Below the pieces are notes generated by a model that ran no database searches, was not told the origin of the DNA, and worked only from the letters and a program-made list of their open reading frames with translations. The translations under genes and the position numbers were made by a program. Below are positions 1 to 6,807 of a DNA stretch of 15,990 nt, in pieces. Every line of letters starts with the position of its first letter. The stretch's first letter is position 1. Source of the stretch: an uncultured Collinsella sp. (lineage in GTDB: Bacteria; Actinomycetota; Coriobacteriia; Coriobacteriales; Coriobacteriaceae); the NCBI GenBank assembly GCA_900547655.1, contig URHQ01000048.1, forward strand, positions 1 to 15,990. Direction: 5' to 3'.

Positions 1-526
1 CAGCCTGCGGCGCGGCGATATTGCCGGTACCGCCCTCGACCACAGAAAAGCCTGCTGCGTGCGGATCGACCGCATCGGCGCCAATCGTGGGGTGCTCGAG
101 CTGCAGAAACGAGGGCATGGTGCTGCCCTGGTCGGCAACCGGAGTCTCGCCGGGCACAAAGGTCGAGGCCGCCTCGGCGGCCTCTTCTTCCTCGGCATCA
201 ATATCGGCATCGGCGACGGCGTCTTTCATCGCTTTGACAGCATCCATCATGGAGTCCATGACGGCATCGAGCTCTTCTTCCGAAGACACCTCGATGGGGC
301 CCGCTGCTTGCGGGACGTCGTCCTGTACAGGGGCGTCGTCCTGTGCGGGCGCATCGTCGTTTTGCTCATCGGCGTTTTCTGTTTCGGGGGTTTCCGCCGT
401 AGCGCTTTCGTCCAAGATGGGGTCGTCGATGTCGATACCATCGCAGGTCACAGCGTCAGTATCTGCGGTGACGTCTGCGGGATCATCAATATGCTGTTGA
501 GTCTGGGGGTCCAGCTCGTCTGTCAT
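1..526 (-). CDS. Acidic protein of unknown function, 5' part only
   Basis: Reading on the minus strand gives an open frame that runs off the left window edge, so only about the first 175 residues are visible. I do not recognise it. The visible part is extremely rich in Asp and Glu, has low-complexity blocks such as APAQDDAPVQDDVPQ, then a probable helix (EEELDAVMDSMMDAVKAMKD) followed by a run of Glu and Ala. No signal peptide and no membrane segment is visible, so it may be a cytosolic acidic tail or a linker in front of a domain outside the window. Two ATGs lie close together, at 532 and 526. The AGGAG site is only 3 nt from the first but 9 nt from the second, so I chose 526. The gene is divergent from the SDR at 821. 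The overlapping plus-strand frames are Ser/Ala-rich shadows. Confidence 0.7.
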   Translation of the reverse strand, partial: MTDELDPQTQQHIDDPADVTADTDAVTCDGIDIDDPILDESATAETPETENADEQNDDAPAQDDAPVQDDVPQAAGPIEVSSEEELDAVMDSMMDAVKAMKDAVADADIDAEEEEAAEAASTFVPGETPVADQGSTMPSFLQLEHPTIGADAVDPHAAGFSVVEGGTGNIAAPQA

Positions 527-787
527 AGGCATGTGCTCCTCATCGTTGTTTGTCACCCTATGATAAAGTCTCGCGCCGACATCCCGCGCGCCGCAGCAAA
601 GTTTCAAAACGTGTTCGATGGCTCGATCTGATAACAATAACTCGGCCGCTTTATCCGGCTTGTACTTGACAATCCCTTCGCCGAACGACGTGGTGCCGTT
701 CGCCTGCTGCGGTCTTTATTTTTCACTTGAACCCGCTAAAGTTGCATTTCAGCTTTTGGCGCGTGAAGTTGGATACGCGCAGTCGGC

Positions 788-802
788 GGGCGTGCCCGTC
801 GC
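788..802 (+). repeat. Leader motif GGGCGTGCCCGTCGC, copy 1
   Basis: This 15-nt sequence lies 18 nt before the SDR start codon, just upstream of its ribosome binding site. A copy with one change (GGGCGTACCCGTCGC) lies in the same position before the M20 peptidase gene at 7489-7503. It can form a short stem through GGGC/GCCC. The rest of the gap 527-820 shows no gene, and I see no convincing promoter in it. Confidence 0.4.
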
Positions 803-820
803 GATTTGAAAGGACTTTGT

Positions 821-1621
821 ATGGGACTTTTCACTGGTAAGACCGTGATCGTCACCGGCGGCGGCAAGGCCACGCTTAAGGACGGCTCCGCTGGCTCCAT
901 CGGCTACGGCATCGATATCGCTTTTGCCAAGGAGGGCGCAAACCTCGTCATTACCGGCCGCAACGTTGCCAAGCTCGAGGCTGCCAAGGAATCCCTCGAG
1001 GCCGAGTACGGCGTCAAGGTTCTGCCTGTTCAGGCCGATGTCTCGGCTGGTCAGGACAACGAGGCCGTCGTTCAGAACGTCATCGACAAGGCCATTGAGG
1101 AGTTCGGCCGCATCGACGCCGTCGTCAACAATGCTCAGGCCAGCGCCTCGGGCGTGACCATCGCCGACCACACCATGGATCAGTTTAACCTGGCCATTTA
1201 CTCCGGTCTGTATGCTACCTATCTGTACATGCAGAAGGCCTATCCGCACCTGAAGGAGACCAAGGGCTCCGTGGTCAACTTCGCTTCGGGCGCCGGCCTG
1301 TTTGGCAACTATGGCCAGTGCAGCTATGCTGCCGCCAAGGAGGGCATCCGCGGCCTGACCCGCGTTGCCGCCAACGAGTGGGGCAAGGACGGCATCAACG
1401 TCAATATCGTTTGCCCGCTTGCTTGGACCGCTGCGCTCGAGAACTTCCAGGATGCCTATCCCGAGGCGTTTAAGGCCAACGTCCACATGCCGCCGGCTGG
1501 TCACTACGGCGACGTCGAGAAGGAGATCGGCCGCGTGGTCGTTCAGCTCTGCGGTCCCGACTTTAAGTACATGAACGGCGAGACCGTCACCCTCGAGGGT
1601 GGCATGGGCCAGCGGCCTTAG
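821..1621 (+). CDS. SDR oxidoreductase, probable NADP-dependent 12-alpha-hydroxysteroid dehydrogenase
   Basis: The product is 266 aa and fits a classical short-chain dehydrogenase. The Rossmann glycine loop starts at TGGG (12-15). GRN at 46-48 gives an Arg after strand beta-2, typical of NADP(H) preference. NNAQ is at 103-106, where most SDRs have NNAG. The catalytic residues are Ser156, Tyr169 and Lys173 (YAAAK). From memory, without an alignment, the C-terminal half is very close to clostridial bile-acid 12-alpha-HSDHs: GLFGNxGQCSYAAAKEGIRG, INVN-VCPL, and the end TLEGGMGQRP. Such enzymes oxidise the 12-alpha-hydroxyl of cholate and deoxycholate in the cytosol. An 8-residue segment (TLKDGSAG, 18-25) appears inserted in the glycine loop relative to the clostridial form I recall. 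ATG 821 is chosen because AAAGGA lies 6 nt upstream; a TTG at 806 is in frame but lacks a site. SDR membership is certain; the substrate is inferred. Confidence 0.9.
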   Translation: MGLFTGKTVIVTGGGKATLKDGSAGSIGYGIDIAFAKEGANLVITGRNVAKLEAAKESLEAEYGVKVLPVQADVSAGQDNEAVVQNVIDKAIEEFGRIDAVVNNAQASASGVTIADHTMDQFNLAIYSGLYATYLYMQKAYPHLKETKGSVVNFASGAGLFGNYGQCSYAAAKEGIRGLTRVAANEWGKDGINVNIVCPLAWTAALENFQDAYPEAFKANVHMPPAGHYGDVEKEIGRVVVQLCGPDFKYMNGETVTLEGGMGQRP

Positions 1622-1622
1622 G

Positions 1623-1652
1623 GGTTACGCGGTTTTACCAAACCGCGTAACC
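1623..1652 (+). terminator. 13-bp hairpin after the SDR gene
   Basis: GGTTACGCGGTTT (1623-1635) and its exact reverse complement (1640-1652) flank a 4-nt loop, starting 2 nt after the SDR stop codon. No T-run follows, so it is not a textbook intrinsic terminator. It could pause transcription or protect the mRNA 3' end. Transcripts in either direction could form it. Confidence 0.55.
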
Positions 1653-1664
1653 AGTTGACGCTGC

Positions 1665-1763
1665 AAACCCGCCAGAGCGGCAATCTGCCTTTCAACTTCG
1701 GCGGCATGATCAAAAGATCAATGCCGCCTCGTTTCAAGGCACCTTGCTCGCTCTGGCGGGTTT
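1665..1763. repeat. ~100-nt nested foldback element
   Basis: The outer arms AAACCCGCCAGAGCG (1665-1679) and its exact complement (1749-1763) are 15 bp. Moving inward, GCAA and TGCCTT on the left pair with AAGGCA and TTGC on the right. GGCGGCAT with GATC then pairs with GATC and ATGCCGCC around an AAAA loop, with one bulged base. The right arm runs straight into TTTT (1761-1764), so as RNA it could terminate plus-strand transcription. It could also be a palindromic interspersed element. The IS110 element begins about 5 bp beyond its right end. Confidence 0.6.
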
Positions 1764-1770
1764 TCGCTCA

Positions 1771-1784
1771 TATGACCCAATCCG
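1771..1784. repeat. Subterminal inverted repeat of the IS, gene-distal end
   Basis: TATGACCCAATCCG is the exact reverse complement of positions 3279-3292 near the other end of the element. The match stops abruptly on both sides: A against C outside, and C against A inside. Confidence 0.85.
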
Positions 1785-1801
1785 CTGTCAAGAGCCACAA
1801 T

Positions 1802-1837
1802 GGCCCCGCCGACCGCTTGCAATCGGTCGGCGGGGCC
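1802..1837 (-). repeat. 14-bp GC hairpin in the IS 3' end
   Basis: GGCCCCGCCGACCG (1802-1815) and its exact complement (1824-1837) enclose an 8-nt loop. It lies between the transposase stop and the subterminal repeat. In the direction of transposase transcription it comes last, 17 nt before the repeat, and no T-run follows. It could form the 3' end of a noncoding RNA from the element. Confidence 0.6.
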
Positions 1838-1840
1838 TGC

Positions 1841-2046
1841 CGTTAACCCGTCCCGGTCCGCCCCCGGCATGTCGTCGACGCCTTCGGCTCAGTCTCATAT
1901 CCGCGGATACCGTTCTGTCGGCCCGCACTCCATTCCTTCGGCGGGGTTCCCCAAGTCTGTCGAGGCGCATGCGGAGGGCTCCGCGCGCACAGCGAAATAG
2001 GGGGTATCCCCGAAGGCCGCCCGGCTCGCCGGGACGGGGGCTATGT
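1841..2046 (-). ncRNA. Candidate IS110-type bridge RNA (seekRNA)
   Basis: IS110/IS1111 elements encode a structured RNA in a noncoding end that pairs with target and donor DNA. This ~205-nt stretch after the transposase gene folds by eye as follows (plus coordinates). Stem 2010-2016 pairs with 1935-1941 and encloses hairpin 1971-1984, leaving an internal loop. One side of the loop (1991-1997) is complementary to the left flank of the IS at 1762-1768. The other side (1956-1962) carries tctgtcg, identical to the right flank at 3296-3302, so as RNA the two sides pair with opposite target strands. A further segment, ctcatat at 1894-1900, equals the element's own left junction at 1767-1773. The boundaries are not defined, and matches of 7-8 nt can arise by chance. 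Confidence 0.4.
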
Positions 2047-3168
2047 CTATTCCGCGCCCTCCCGGCACATCATGCCGAGGGCCCAGAGCCACCTCACGAG
2101 CTCGGCCGCGGTGGCCGCGTTGGCCTTCGCCGCGGGCACGCCGCGGGCGAGCATCTCCTCGCGCCGCCGCAGGAGCCGCTCGGACCCCTTCCTCCCGTGC
2201 ATCCTTATCTCGAGGGGCACGCCCGTGTCCCTCGGCATGAGCTTCGGCTGGTGCCGTGCCGCGGCGTAGCACCATGAACCCTCAACGGCCAGCTTCCTCA
2301 CGAGCGCGTTGCCCGCACCGCTGATGCCTCCGAGCCGCACGGAGTCGCCACTCGACCTCTGACTCGGCGCGAGGCCGAAATAGGCCGTGACCTGCCTTCC
2401 GGAACGGAACCTCGTGAAGTCGCCGACCTCGGCCGAGAAGGCCGCGGCCAGCGCGAAGGCGCAGCCCTTGATCGACTGGAGGGCGGCCACCTCCGCGGCG
2501 ATCGGGCTGGCATCCACGGCGGCCCTGTACTCGGAGAGCAGGTCCGCCCGGGCCTCCGCCGCGGCCTCGACCTCGTTCCTCAGGGCGGCGAGCGTCCGAA
2601 TCCCGCCATCGTCCTCCGGCCTGACCTTGTCGAGCCACCTCAGGAAGTCGTAGGTCCAGTACTTCCTCGGGTTGCCGGCGGGCGTGGTGCCGCCGTAGGC
2701 GTACCCGCGCTTTCCGAGGAAGGCGAGCAGCCGCTGCTTGGCGGTCGCCAGGCGCGCGGTCGCCCCGTCGTAGGCGCCGGCGAGGTCCCTGATGCCTTCG
2801 ATCTCGGGGGAGGGGACCCATACGGGGGAGATGTCGTGGGCGAGTATCGCCTTGGCCATCCTGGCGGCGTCGTTCCTGTCGTTCTTGGAGGCCGAGTCGG
2901 CGGCCGACCTGGGGATCTTCGAGACCGCGGCGACGACGCACTCGACGCCGAGGCCGGCGAGCTCCCGCTGCGGGGCGAAGCCGAGGTAGCCGCTCTCGTA
3001 GGCCGCGAGCGAAGGCCCCGGGAACCCATCCATCCACCCGGCGATCTCGCCCCAGGGGTTGCCGGGGAACCTCCTCGTCACGGCCTCGCCGGTGTCCGCG
3101 TCGAGGGCGCAGACGGTGGTCGACCTCAGGTGGACGTCCATCCCGAACGCGGTAGAATACTTTGGCAT
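2047..3168 (-). CDS. IS110-family transposase (DEDD recombinase)
   Basis: The product is 373 aa, within the usual size for the family. The N-terminal RuvC-like DEDD domain shows Asp11 (GMDVH), Glu58 (AYESG), and Asp97 and Asp100 (KNDRNDA). A helical middle part (about 130-225) is rich in Ala, Glu and Arg. The C-terminal Tnp_20-type domain follows, with IKGCAFALAAAFSAEVGDF at 233-251, YFGLAP at 263-268, the SSG serine region at 272-274 and GGISGAGNALVRK at 280-292. The enzyme recombines the excised element into target DNA guided by the element's own RNA. The start at 3168 has GGGAGG 5 nt upstream. The frame is intact, so the copy may be active. A 313-codon frame overlapping on the same strand is Arg/Gly-rich and is a shadow. 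Confidence 0.93.
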   Translation of the reverse strand: MPKYSTAFGMDVHLRSTTVCALDADTGEAVTRRFPGNPWGEIAGWMDGFPGPSLAAYESGYLGFAPQRELAGLGVECVVAAVSKIPRSAADSASKNDRNDAARMAKAILAHDISPVWVPSPEIEGIRDLAGAYDGATARLATAKQRLLAFLGKRGYAYGGTTPAGNPRKYWTYDFLRWLDKVRPEDDGGIRTLAALRNEVEAAAEARADLLSEYRAAVDASPIAAEVAALQSIKGCAFALAAAFSAEVGDFTRFRSGRQVTAYFGLAPSQRSSGDSVRLGGISGAGNALVRKLAVEGSWCYAAARHQPKLMPRDTGVPLEIRMHGRKGSERLLRRREEMLARGVPAAKANAATAAELVRWLWALGMMCREGAE

Positions 3169-3278
3169 GGGAGCCTCCCAAACTCGTTGCGGCGCGGCTG
3201 CGCCTATGGCACTTCGACATCATTGTCGCAGCCCCGACCCGCGGTCACGAGCGGGGGCTCCTGCCTTTTCAGTGCCCT

Positions 3279-3292
3279 CGGATTGGGTCATA
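3279..3292. repeat. Subterminal inverted repeat of the IS, gene-proximal end
   Basis: CGGATTGGGTCATA is the exact reverse complement of positions 1771-1784. It lies about 110 bp upstream of the transposase start. The short region between them (3169-3278) has a GC-rich hairpin around AGCCCC/GGGGCT and the GGGAGG ribosome binding site of the transposase, and nothing else that I can identify. Confidence 0.85.
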
Positions 3293-3335
3293 GTGTCTGT
3301 CGGTGCCATAACATCGGCGTTGCCTTGGCTGTCGG

Positions 3336-3372
3336 AAATGATCCGTTGGGGACGGAGGAAAACGGATCATTT
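3336..3372. repeat. GGGGAC-core hairpin, copy upstream of tgt
   Basis: AAATGATCCGTT (3336-3347) and AACGGATCATTT (3361-3372) pair perfectly around a 13-nt loop that contains TTGGGGACGG at its edge. The right arm continues into TTTTAT, so it could act as a terminator for plus-strand transcripts leaving the SDR/IS region. The GGGGAC core recurs in other intergenic hairpins of the window. Confidence 0.5.
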
Positions 3373-3378
3373 TTATCC

Positions 3379-3410
3379 TGGTGCATTGGTGCATTGGTGC
3401 ATTGGTGCAA
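3379..3410. repeat. 8-bp tandem repeat (TGGTGCAT), four units
   Basis: There are three perfect TGGTGCAT units and a fourth that ends in AA. The last unit also forms one arm of a small hairpin: TGGTGCAA at 3403-3410 pairs with TTGCACCA at 3426-3433 around GGGGGCAGG. The repeat could have grown by slippage from that arm. No spacers are present, so it is not CRISPR. Confidence 0.8.
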
Positions 3411-3469
3411 GGGGGCAGGTTTCCTTTGCACCAGTTTCTGTCGAGTCGGTGCTTCTTGCGGGTTGCCCG

Positions 3470-3475
3470 TATAAT
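3470..3475 (+). promoter_or_regulatory. -10 box (TATAAT) for tgt
   Basis: A perfect TATAAT lies 37 nt before the tgt start codon, directly after GGGTTGCCCG. No good -35 hexamer stands at 16-18 nt spacing, so I mark only the -10 box. It would give a short leader containing the AAGGAG site of tgt. Confidence 0.5.
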
Positions 3476-3512
3476 GGTTTGCGTATGAACCGCAACCAAG
3501 GAGTTCCAGTTT

Positions 3513-4652
<1,140 letters not shown>

Positions 4653-4662
4653 GGGCGACAGA

Positions 4663-4710
4663 CACGCTTGCAGAGCGTGGGCAACGGCAAAGGCTGAGCG
4701 GCAGCCGCTC
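4663..4710 (+). repeat. Two small hairpins after tgt
   Basis: CACGCT (4663-4668) pairs with AGCGTG (4674-4679), and GAGCGG (4696-4701) pairs with CCGCTC (4705-4710). Both are perfect, and neither is followed by a T-run. They lie in the 211-bp gap between tgt and the LOG gene, which contains no other coding signal. Confidence 0.4.
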
Positions 4711-4804
4711 GTCACATCCGCGGACGCCGGCTGCGCGACCGCTGACCGATGCCTTGCAAGCGCATGATGCATCGTGGGTACCATACCGAATAGTTGATGT
4801 TCGG

Positions 4805-4848
4805 GCGGGTGTTTGACGCATGGCGTCGACCCCACCCGCTTCTATTTT
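4805..4848 (+). terminator. Possible terminator or leader hairpin between tgt and the LOG gene
   Basis: GCGGGTG (4805-4811) pairs with CACCCGC (4833-4839), with an inner GACGC/GCGTC stem around ATG, then TTCTATTTTC. This fits an intrinsic terminator of tgt. However, it ends only about 15 nt before the LOG start codon, so it could equally be a leader hairpin if a LOG promoter lies upstream, for example near 4750-4790, where I see only weak boxes. Confidence 0.45.
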
Positions 4849-4863
4849 CGATAGGAGTGCCCC

Positions 4864-5622
4864 ATGATTAAGAATGAGAACGTCGAGGGCGAGCCTGCCT
4901 ACGACGAGACGTACCGCCGTGGTCCCGTGGTCATGCGCGGCCCCATGATTCCTAAGGACAACACCTACGCCAACCTGCTGGCGCCCGAGGAGTCGACCGA
5001 CTGGTTGCATGCCGATCCGTGGCGCGTACTGCGCATCCAGGCCGAGTTTGTCGATGGCTTTGGCGCACTTGCCGAGCTCGGGCCTGCGGTGATCATCTTC
5101 GGTAGCGCCCGTACGCCCAAGACCGATCCGCTCTACAAGGCGGCGCGCACGGTCGGTCGCAAGATCGCCCAGCGCGGCGTGGCGGTTATTACCGGTGGCG
5201 GCCCCGGCATCATGGAGGCGGCCAACAGGGGAGCGGCGAGCGTCAACGGCAAGTCAGTTGGTTTGGGCATTGAGCTGCCGCACGAGCAGGGGCTCAACAA
5301 ATACGTGAACCTCGGTATGGACTTCCGCTACTTCTTTGTGCGCAAGACCATGTTCGTCAAATACAGCTCGGGCGCTATTGTGTTTCCCGGCGGGTTTGGC
5401 ACGCTCGACGAGATGTTCGAGGTGCTCACGCTGGTGCAAACGCACAAGGTCAAGCGCATGCCGCTCGTGCTGGTGGGCAGCGAGTACTGGCAGGGCCTGT
5501 TCGGCTGGCTCAACGGCCCGGTGATGGACGCCGGTATGATCAGCCCACTCGATCCGGATCTGGTGCACATTACCGATAACCTCAACGAAGCCGTCGACAT
5601 CGCCCTGAGCGGGCTGATGTAG
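4864..5622 (+). CDS. LOG-family protein (TIGR00730-type nucleotide phosphoribohydrolase)
   Basis: The product is 252 aa with a Rossmann-like LOG/lysine-decarboxylase-like fold. The key motifs are IIFGSAR (77-83), the glycine-rich ITGGGPGIMEAANRGA (109-124), the basic pair Arg160-Lys161 and the family signature FPGGFGTLDE (174-183). Members hydrolyse nucleoside 5'-monophosphates such as AMP or cytokinin ribotides to base and ribose 5-phosphate. The bacterial role is often unknown, and the old lysine decarboxylase label is wrong for this motif. The first ~55 residues are a charged extension before the core. AGGAG lies 6 nt before the ATG. The gene follows tgt on the same strand but with 211 bp between them, and ends at a large hairpin shared with the convergent DegV gene. 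Confidence 0.9.
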   Translation: MIKNENVEGEPAYDETYRRGPVVMRGPMIPKDNTYANLLAPEESTDWLHADPWRVLRIQAEFVDGFGALAELGPAVIIFGSARTPKTDPLYKAARTVGRKIAQRGVAVITGGGPGIMEAANRGAASVNGKSVGLGIELPHEQGLNKYVNLGMDFRYFFVRKTMFVKYSSGAIVFPGGFGTLDEMFEVLTLVQTHKVKRMPLVLVGSEYWQGLFGWLNGPVMDAGMISPLDPDLVHITDNLNEAVDIALSGLM

Positions 5623-5633
5623 AGTAGCTAAAA

Positions 5634-5695
5634 TGGGACGGGGCTAAAAAGACTGGTCTGAAACGTTTGATACCAGTCTTTTTAGCCCCGTCCCA
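5634..5695. terminator. Bidirectional terminator, 24-bp perfect stem
   Basis: Positions 5634-5657 and 5672-5695 are exact reverse complements around a 14-nt loop. The stem starts with TGGGACGGGGC and continues AAAAAGACTGGT, so a run of five T follows the middle of the stem on each strand. It lies between the stops of the LOG gene (plus) and the DegV gene (minus) and would end both transcripts. A run of 24 perfect pairs is unusually long for a plain terminator. Confidence 0.75.
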
Positions 5696-5711
5696 AATGA
5701 ACTGCTTCTAG

Positions 5712-5776
5712 GTTGCGGTGGAATAGGGATTGATTTGCGGCTGATAAGCCAAAAACAGTCCCTATTTCACCGCAAC
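5712..5776. repeat. Second long hairpin between convergent genes
   Basis: GTTGCGGTGGAATAGGGATTG (5712-5732) pairs with 5756-5776 over 21 positions with only two G-U type mismatches. The 23-nt loop holds a GGCT-GATA-AGCC mini stem. The start GTTGCGGTGG with TAG is repeated at 9123-9137 after the M20 gene terminator, which suggests a dispersed element. It lies 14 nt beyond the DegV stop and may help terminate that gene. Confidence 0.6.
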
Positions 5777-5790
5777 TGATGTGGGCGTCC

Positions 5791-6651
5791 CTAGCGAGTT
5801 GGCTGGTAGCGGGGGCAGTAGCTGATGGCGATGGCGTCGACGCCTACGTGGGTTGCGATGGTGCAGCCGATGGGGCCGGTGCCAGCGTCTACGTAGTCCT
5901 GGCCTGCGAGTGCCTCGTTGACAAGCTCCTGCTCCTCGGCGGCGCCGGTCGTGAGCACGCGCACACTGGAGCCCGGATGCTCGGCCAAAAACGCGAGGCA
6001 GTCGGCCATGGTGTTGGCGACGATGCGCTTGGCGCCGCGGCCCTTCTTGATGGCCTTGATCTCGCCCGACTGCCACTCCGGCGAAACGGCCAGGCGAATG
6101 TTGAGCATCTGCGTCAGCTGGCCAGCGAGCTTGGGCGCGCGGCCGTTCTTGACCAGGTTCTCGAGCGTGCGCGGAATCAGCAGCAGGTGGGCATCGGGCA
6201 GCGTCGCGCGGATCTGAGCCTCGGTCTCGTCCAGGCTGCGGCCGTCCTCGCGCATGGCCAGCGCGTACTCCACCAGCAGGCCCTCGGCACCCGAGCCGGT
6301 GCGCGAGTCGATGCAGCGCACGTCGAGTTCGTGCGTTTCGGCCGTCAGGCTGGCGTTGGCATAGCAGGCGGACCACTCGCTGCACAGTGAGATAAAGATG
6401 GCGCTGTCGTGGCCATCGGCGAGCACGCGGTCAAAGAGTGCCTTGAACTCGCCGGCGCTCGGCTGCGAGGTGTGTGGCAGCTGCTCGGAGCCGGCCATGC
6501 GGGCGACGTATTCCTCGGCGGTAATCTGCACCTGGTCGAGCAGGTCCTCGCCCTCGATAATCACATGTAGCGGAATCACGTAAATGCCGAGCTCTTGGGC
6601 GCGGGCGGGGGAGATGTCCGACGTGGAGTCGGTTATGATGGCAAAAGACAT
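5791..6651 (-). CDS. DegV-family fatty-acid-binding protein (FakB-like)
   Basis: The product is 286 aa, the normal length for the family. DegV/FakB proteins bind a fatty acid in a closed pocket and, in Firmicutes, present it to the kinase FakA for phosphorylation and phospholipid synthesis. Visible motifs are IITDSTSDI (5-13) at the N-terminus, HTSQPSAGEF (60-69) with the fatty-acid-contacting serine region, ISLCSEWSACYANA (87-100), SRTGSG (116-121), LENLVKNGRAPK (163-174) and GPIGCTIATHVGVDAIAI (259-276). I chose ATG 6651 because AAAGG lies just upstream and the family begins at this point; a frame start at 6708 adds 19 Arg-rich residues with no support. It is divergent from the HAD gene at 6808. 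No fakA partner is in the window. Confidence 0.92.
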   Translation of the reverse strand: MSFAIITDSTSDISPARAQELGIYVIPLHVIIEGEDLLDQVQITAEEYVARMAGSEQLPHTSQPSAGEFKALFDRVLADGHDSAIFISLCSEWSACYANASLTAETHELDVRCIDSRTGSGAEGLLVEYALAMREDGRSLDETEAQIRATLPDAHLLLIPRTLENLVKNGRAPKLAGQLTQMLNIRLAVSPEWQSGEIKAIKKGRGAKRIVANTMADCLAFLAEHPGSSVRVLTTGAAEEQELVNEALAGQDYVDAGTGPIGCTIATHVGVDAIAISYCPRYQPTR

Positions 6652-6737
6652 AATTGCACCTTTCGTTGGGGCGCCTGCGCGCCGCCTTCTGAGAGCAAAG
6701 TGCGACAAGTATAGTGGAGTTGCTCTACATTGCTAGG

Positions 6738-6759
6738 TTCAATTGTTGAATAGTCAACA
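6738..6759. promoter_or_regulatory. Overlapping dyads in the divergent degV/HAD control region
   Basis: TTCAA-TTG-TTGAA (6738-6750) and TGTTGA-ATAG-TCAACA (6744-6759) are perfect overlapping palindromes in the 156-bp AT-richer gap between two divergent starts. Read on the minus strand, the second contains TTGACT, a possible -35 for degV, but the -10 at 17 nt (AGCAAT) is poor. The layout suits an operator for a dimeric regulator; the regulator is not identified. Confidence 0.35.
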
Positions 6760-6807
6760 GTTTGAAGTGTCGGTGTGGAAATCATCAACTGGGGAAGAGG
6801 AGTGCCG

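Larger units (their letters stand above)
1768..3297 (-). mobile_element. IS110-family insertion sequence, IS1111-like layout, about 1.53 kb
   Basis: The element holds one transposase gene on the minus strand flanked by noncoding ends: about 110-125 bp before the gene and about 275 bp after it. A perfect 14-bp inverted repeat (1771-1784 and 3279-3292) lies just inside the ends. Subterminal repeats and a long 3' noncoding end are what is known of the IS1111 subgroup. The exact ends are inferred. A TC dinucleotide stands outside each repeat (1768-1769 and 3296-3297) and would be the recombination core, giving an empty site in which gttttcgc, TC and tgtcgg are joined. I see no longer target duplication, as expected for this family. 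The element looks intact and separates the SDR region from tgt. Confidence 0.85.

Noticed and set aside
21..631. Plus-strand frames of 159 and 190 codons over the acidic gene
   Set aside because: Their Ser/Ala-rich or Gly/Val-rich composition is what the complement of an Asp/Glu-rich gene gives. The minus-strand frame has a good start site.
618..809. 63-codon plus-strand frame in the gap before the SDR gene
   Set aside because: It has no ribosome binding site, no recognisable domain, and it overlaps the SDR ribosome binding region; base use is unlike the neighbours.
2282..3223. 313-codon minus-strand frame overlapping the transposase
   Set aside because: It is a low-complexity Arg/Gly shadow of the IS110 transposase, which shows all DEDD motifs in the other frame.
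3379..3410. Possible CRISPR array
   Set aside because: The units are 8 bp and directly adjacent, with no spacers, leader or cas genes.
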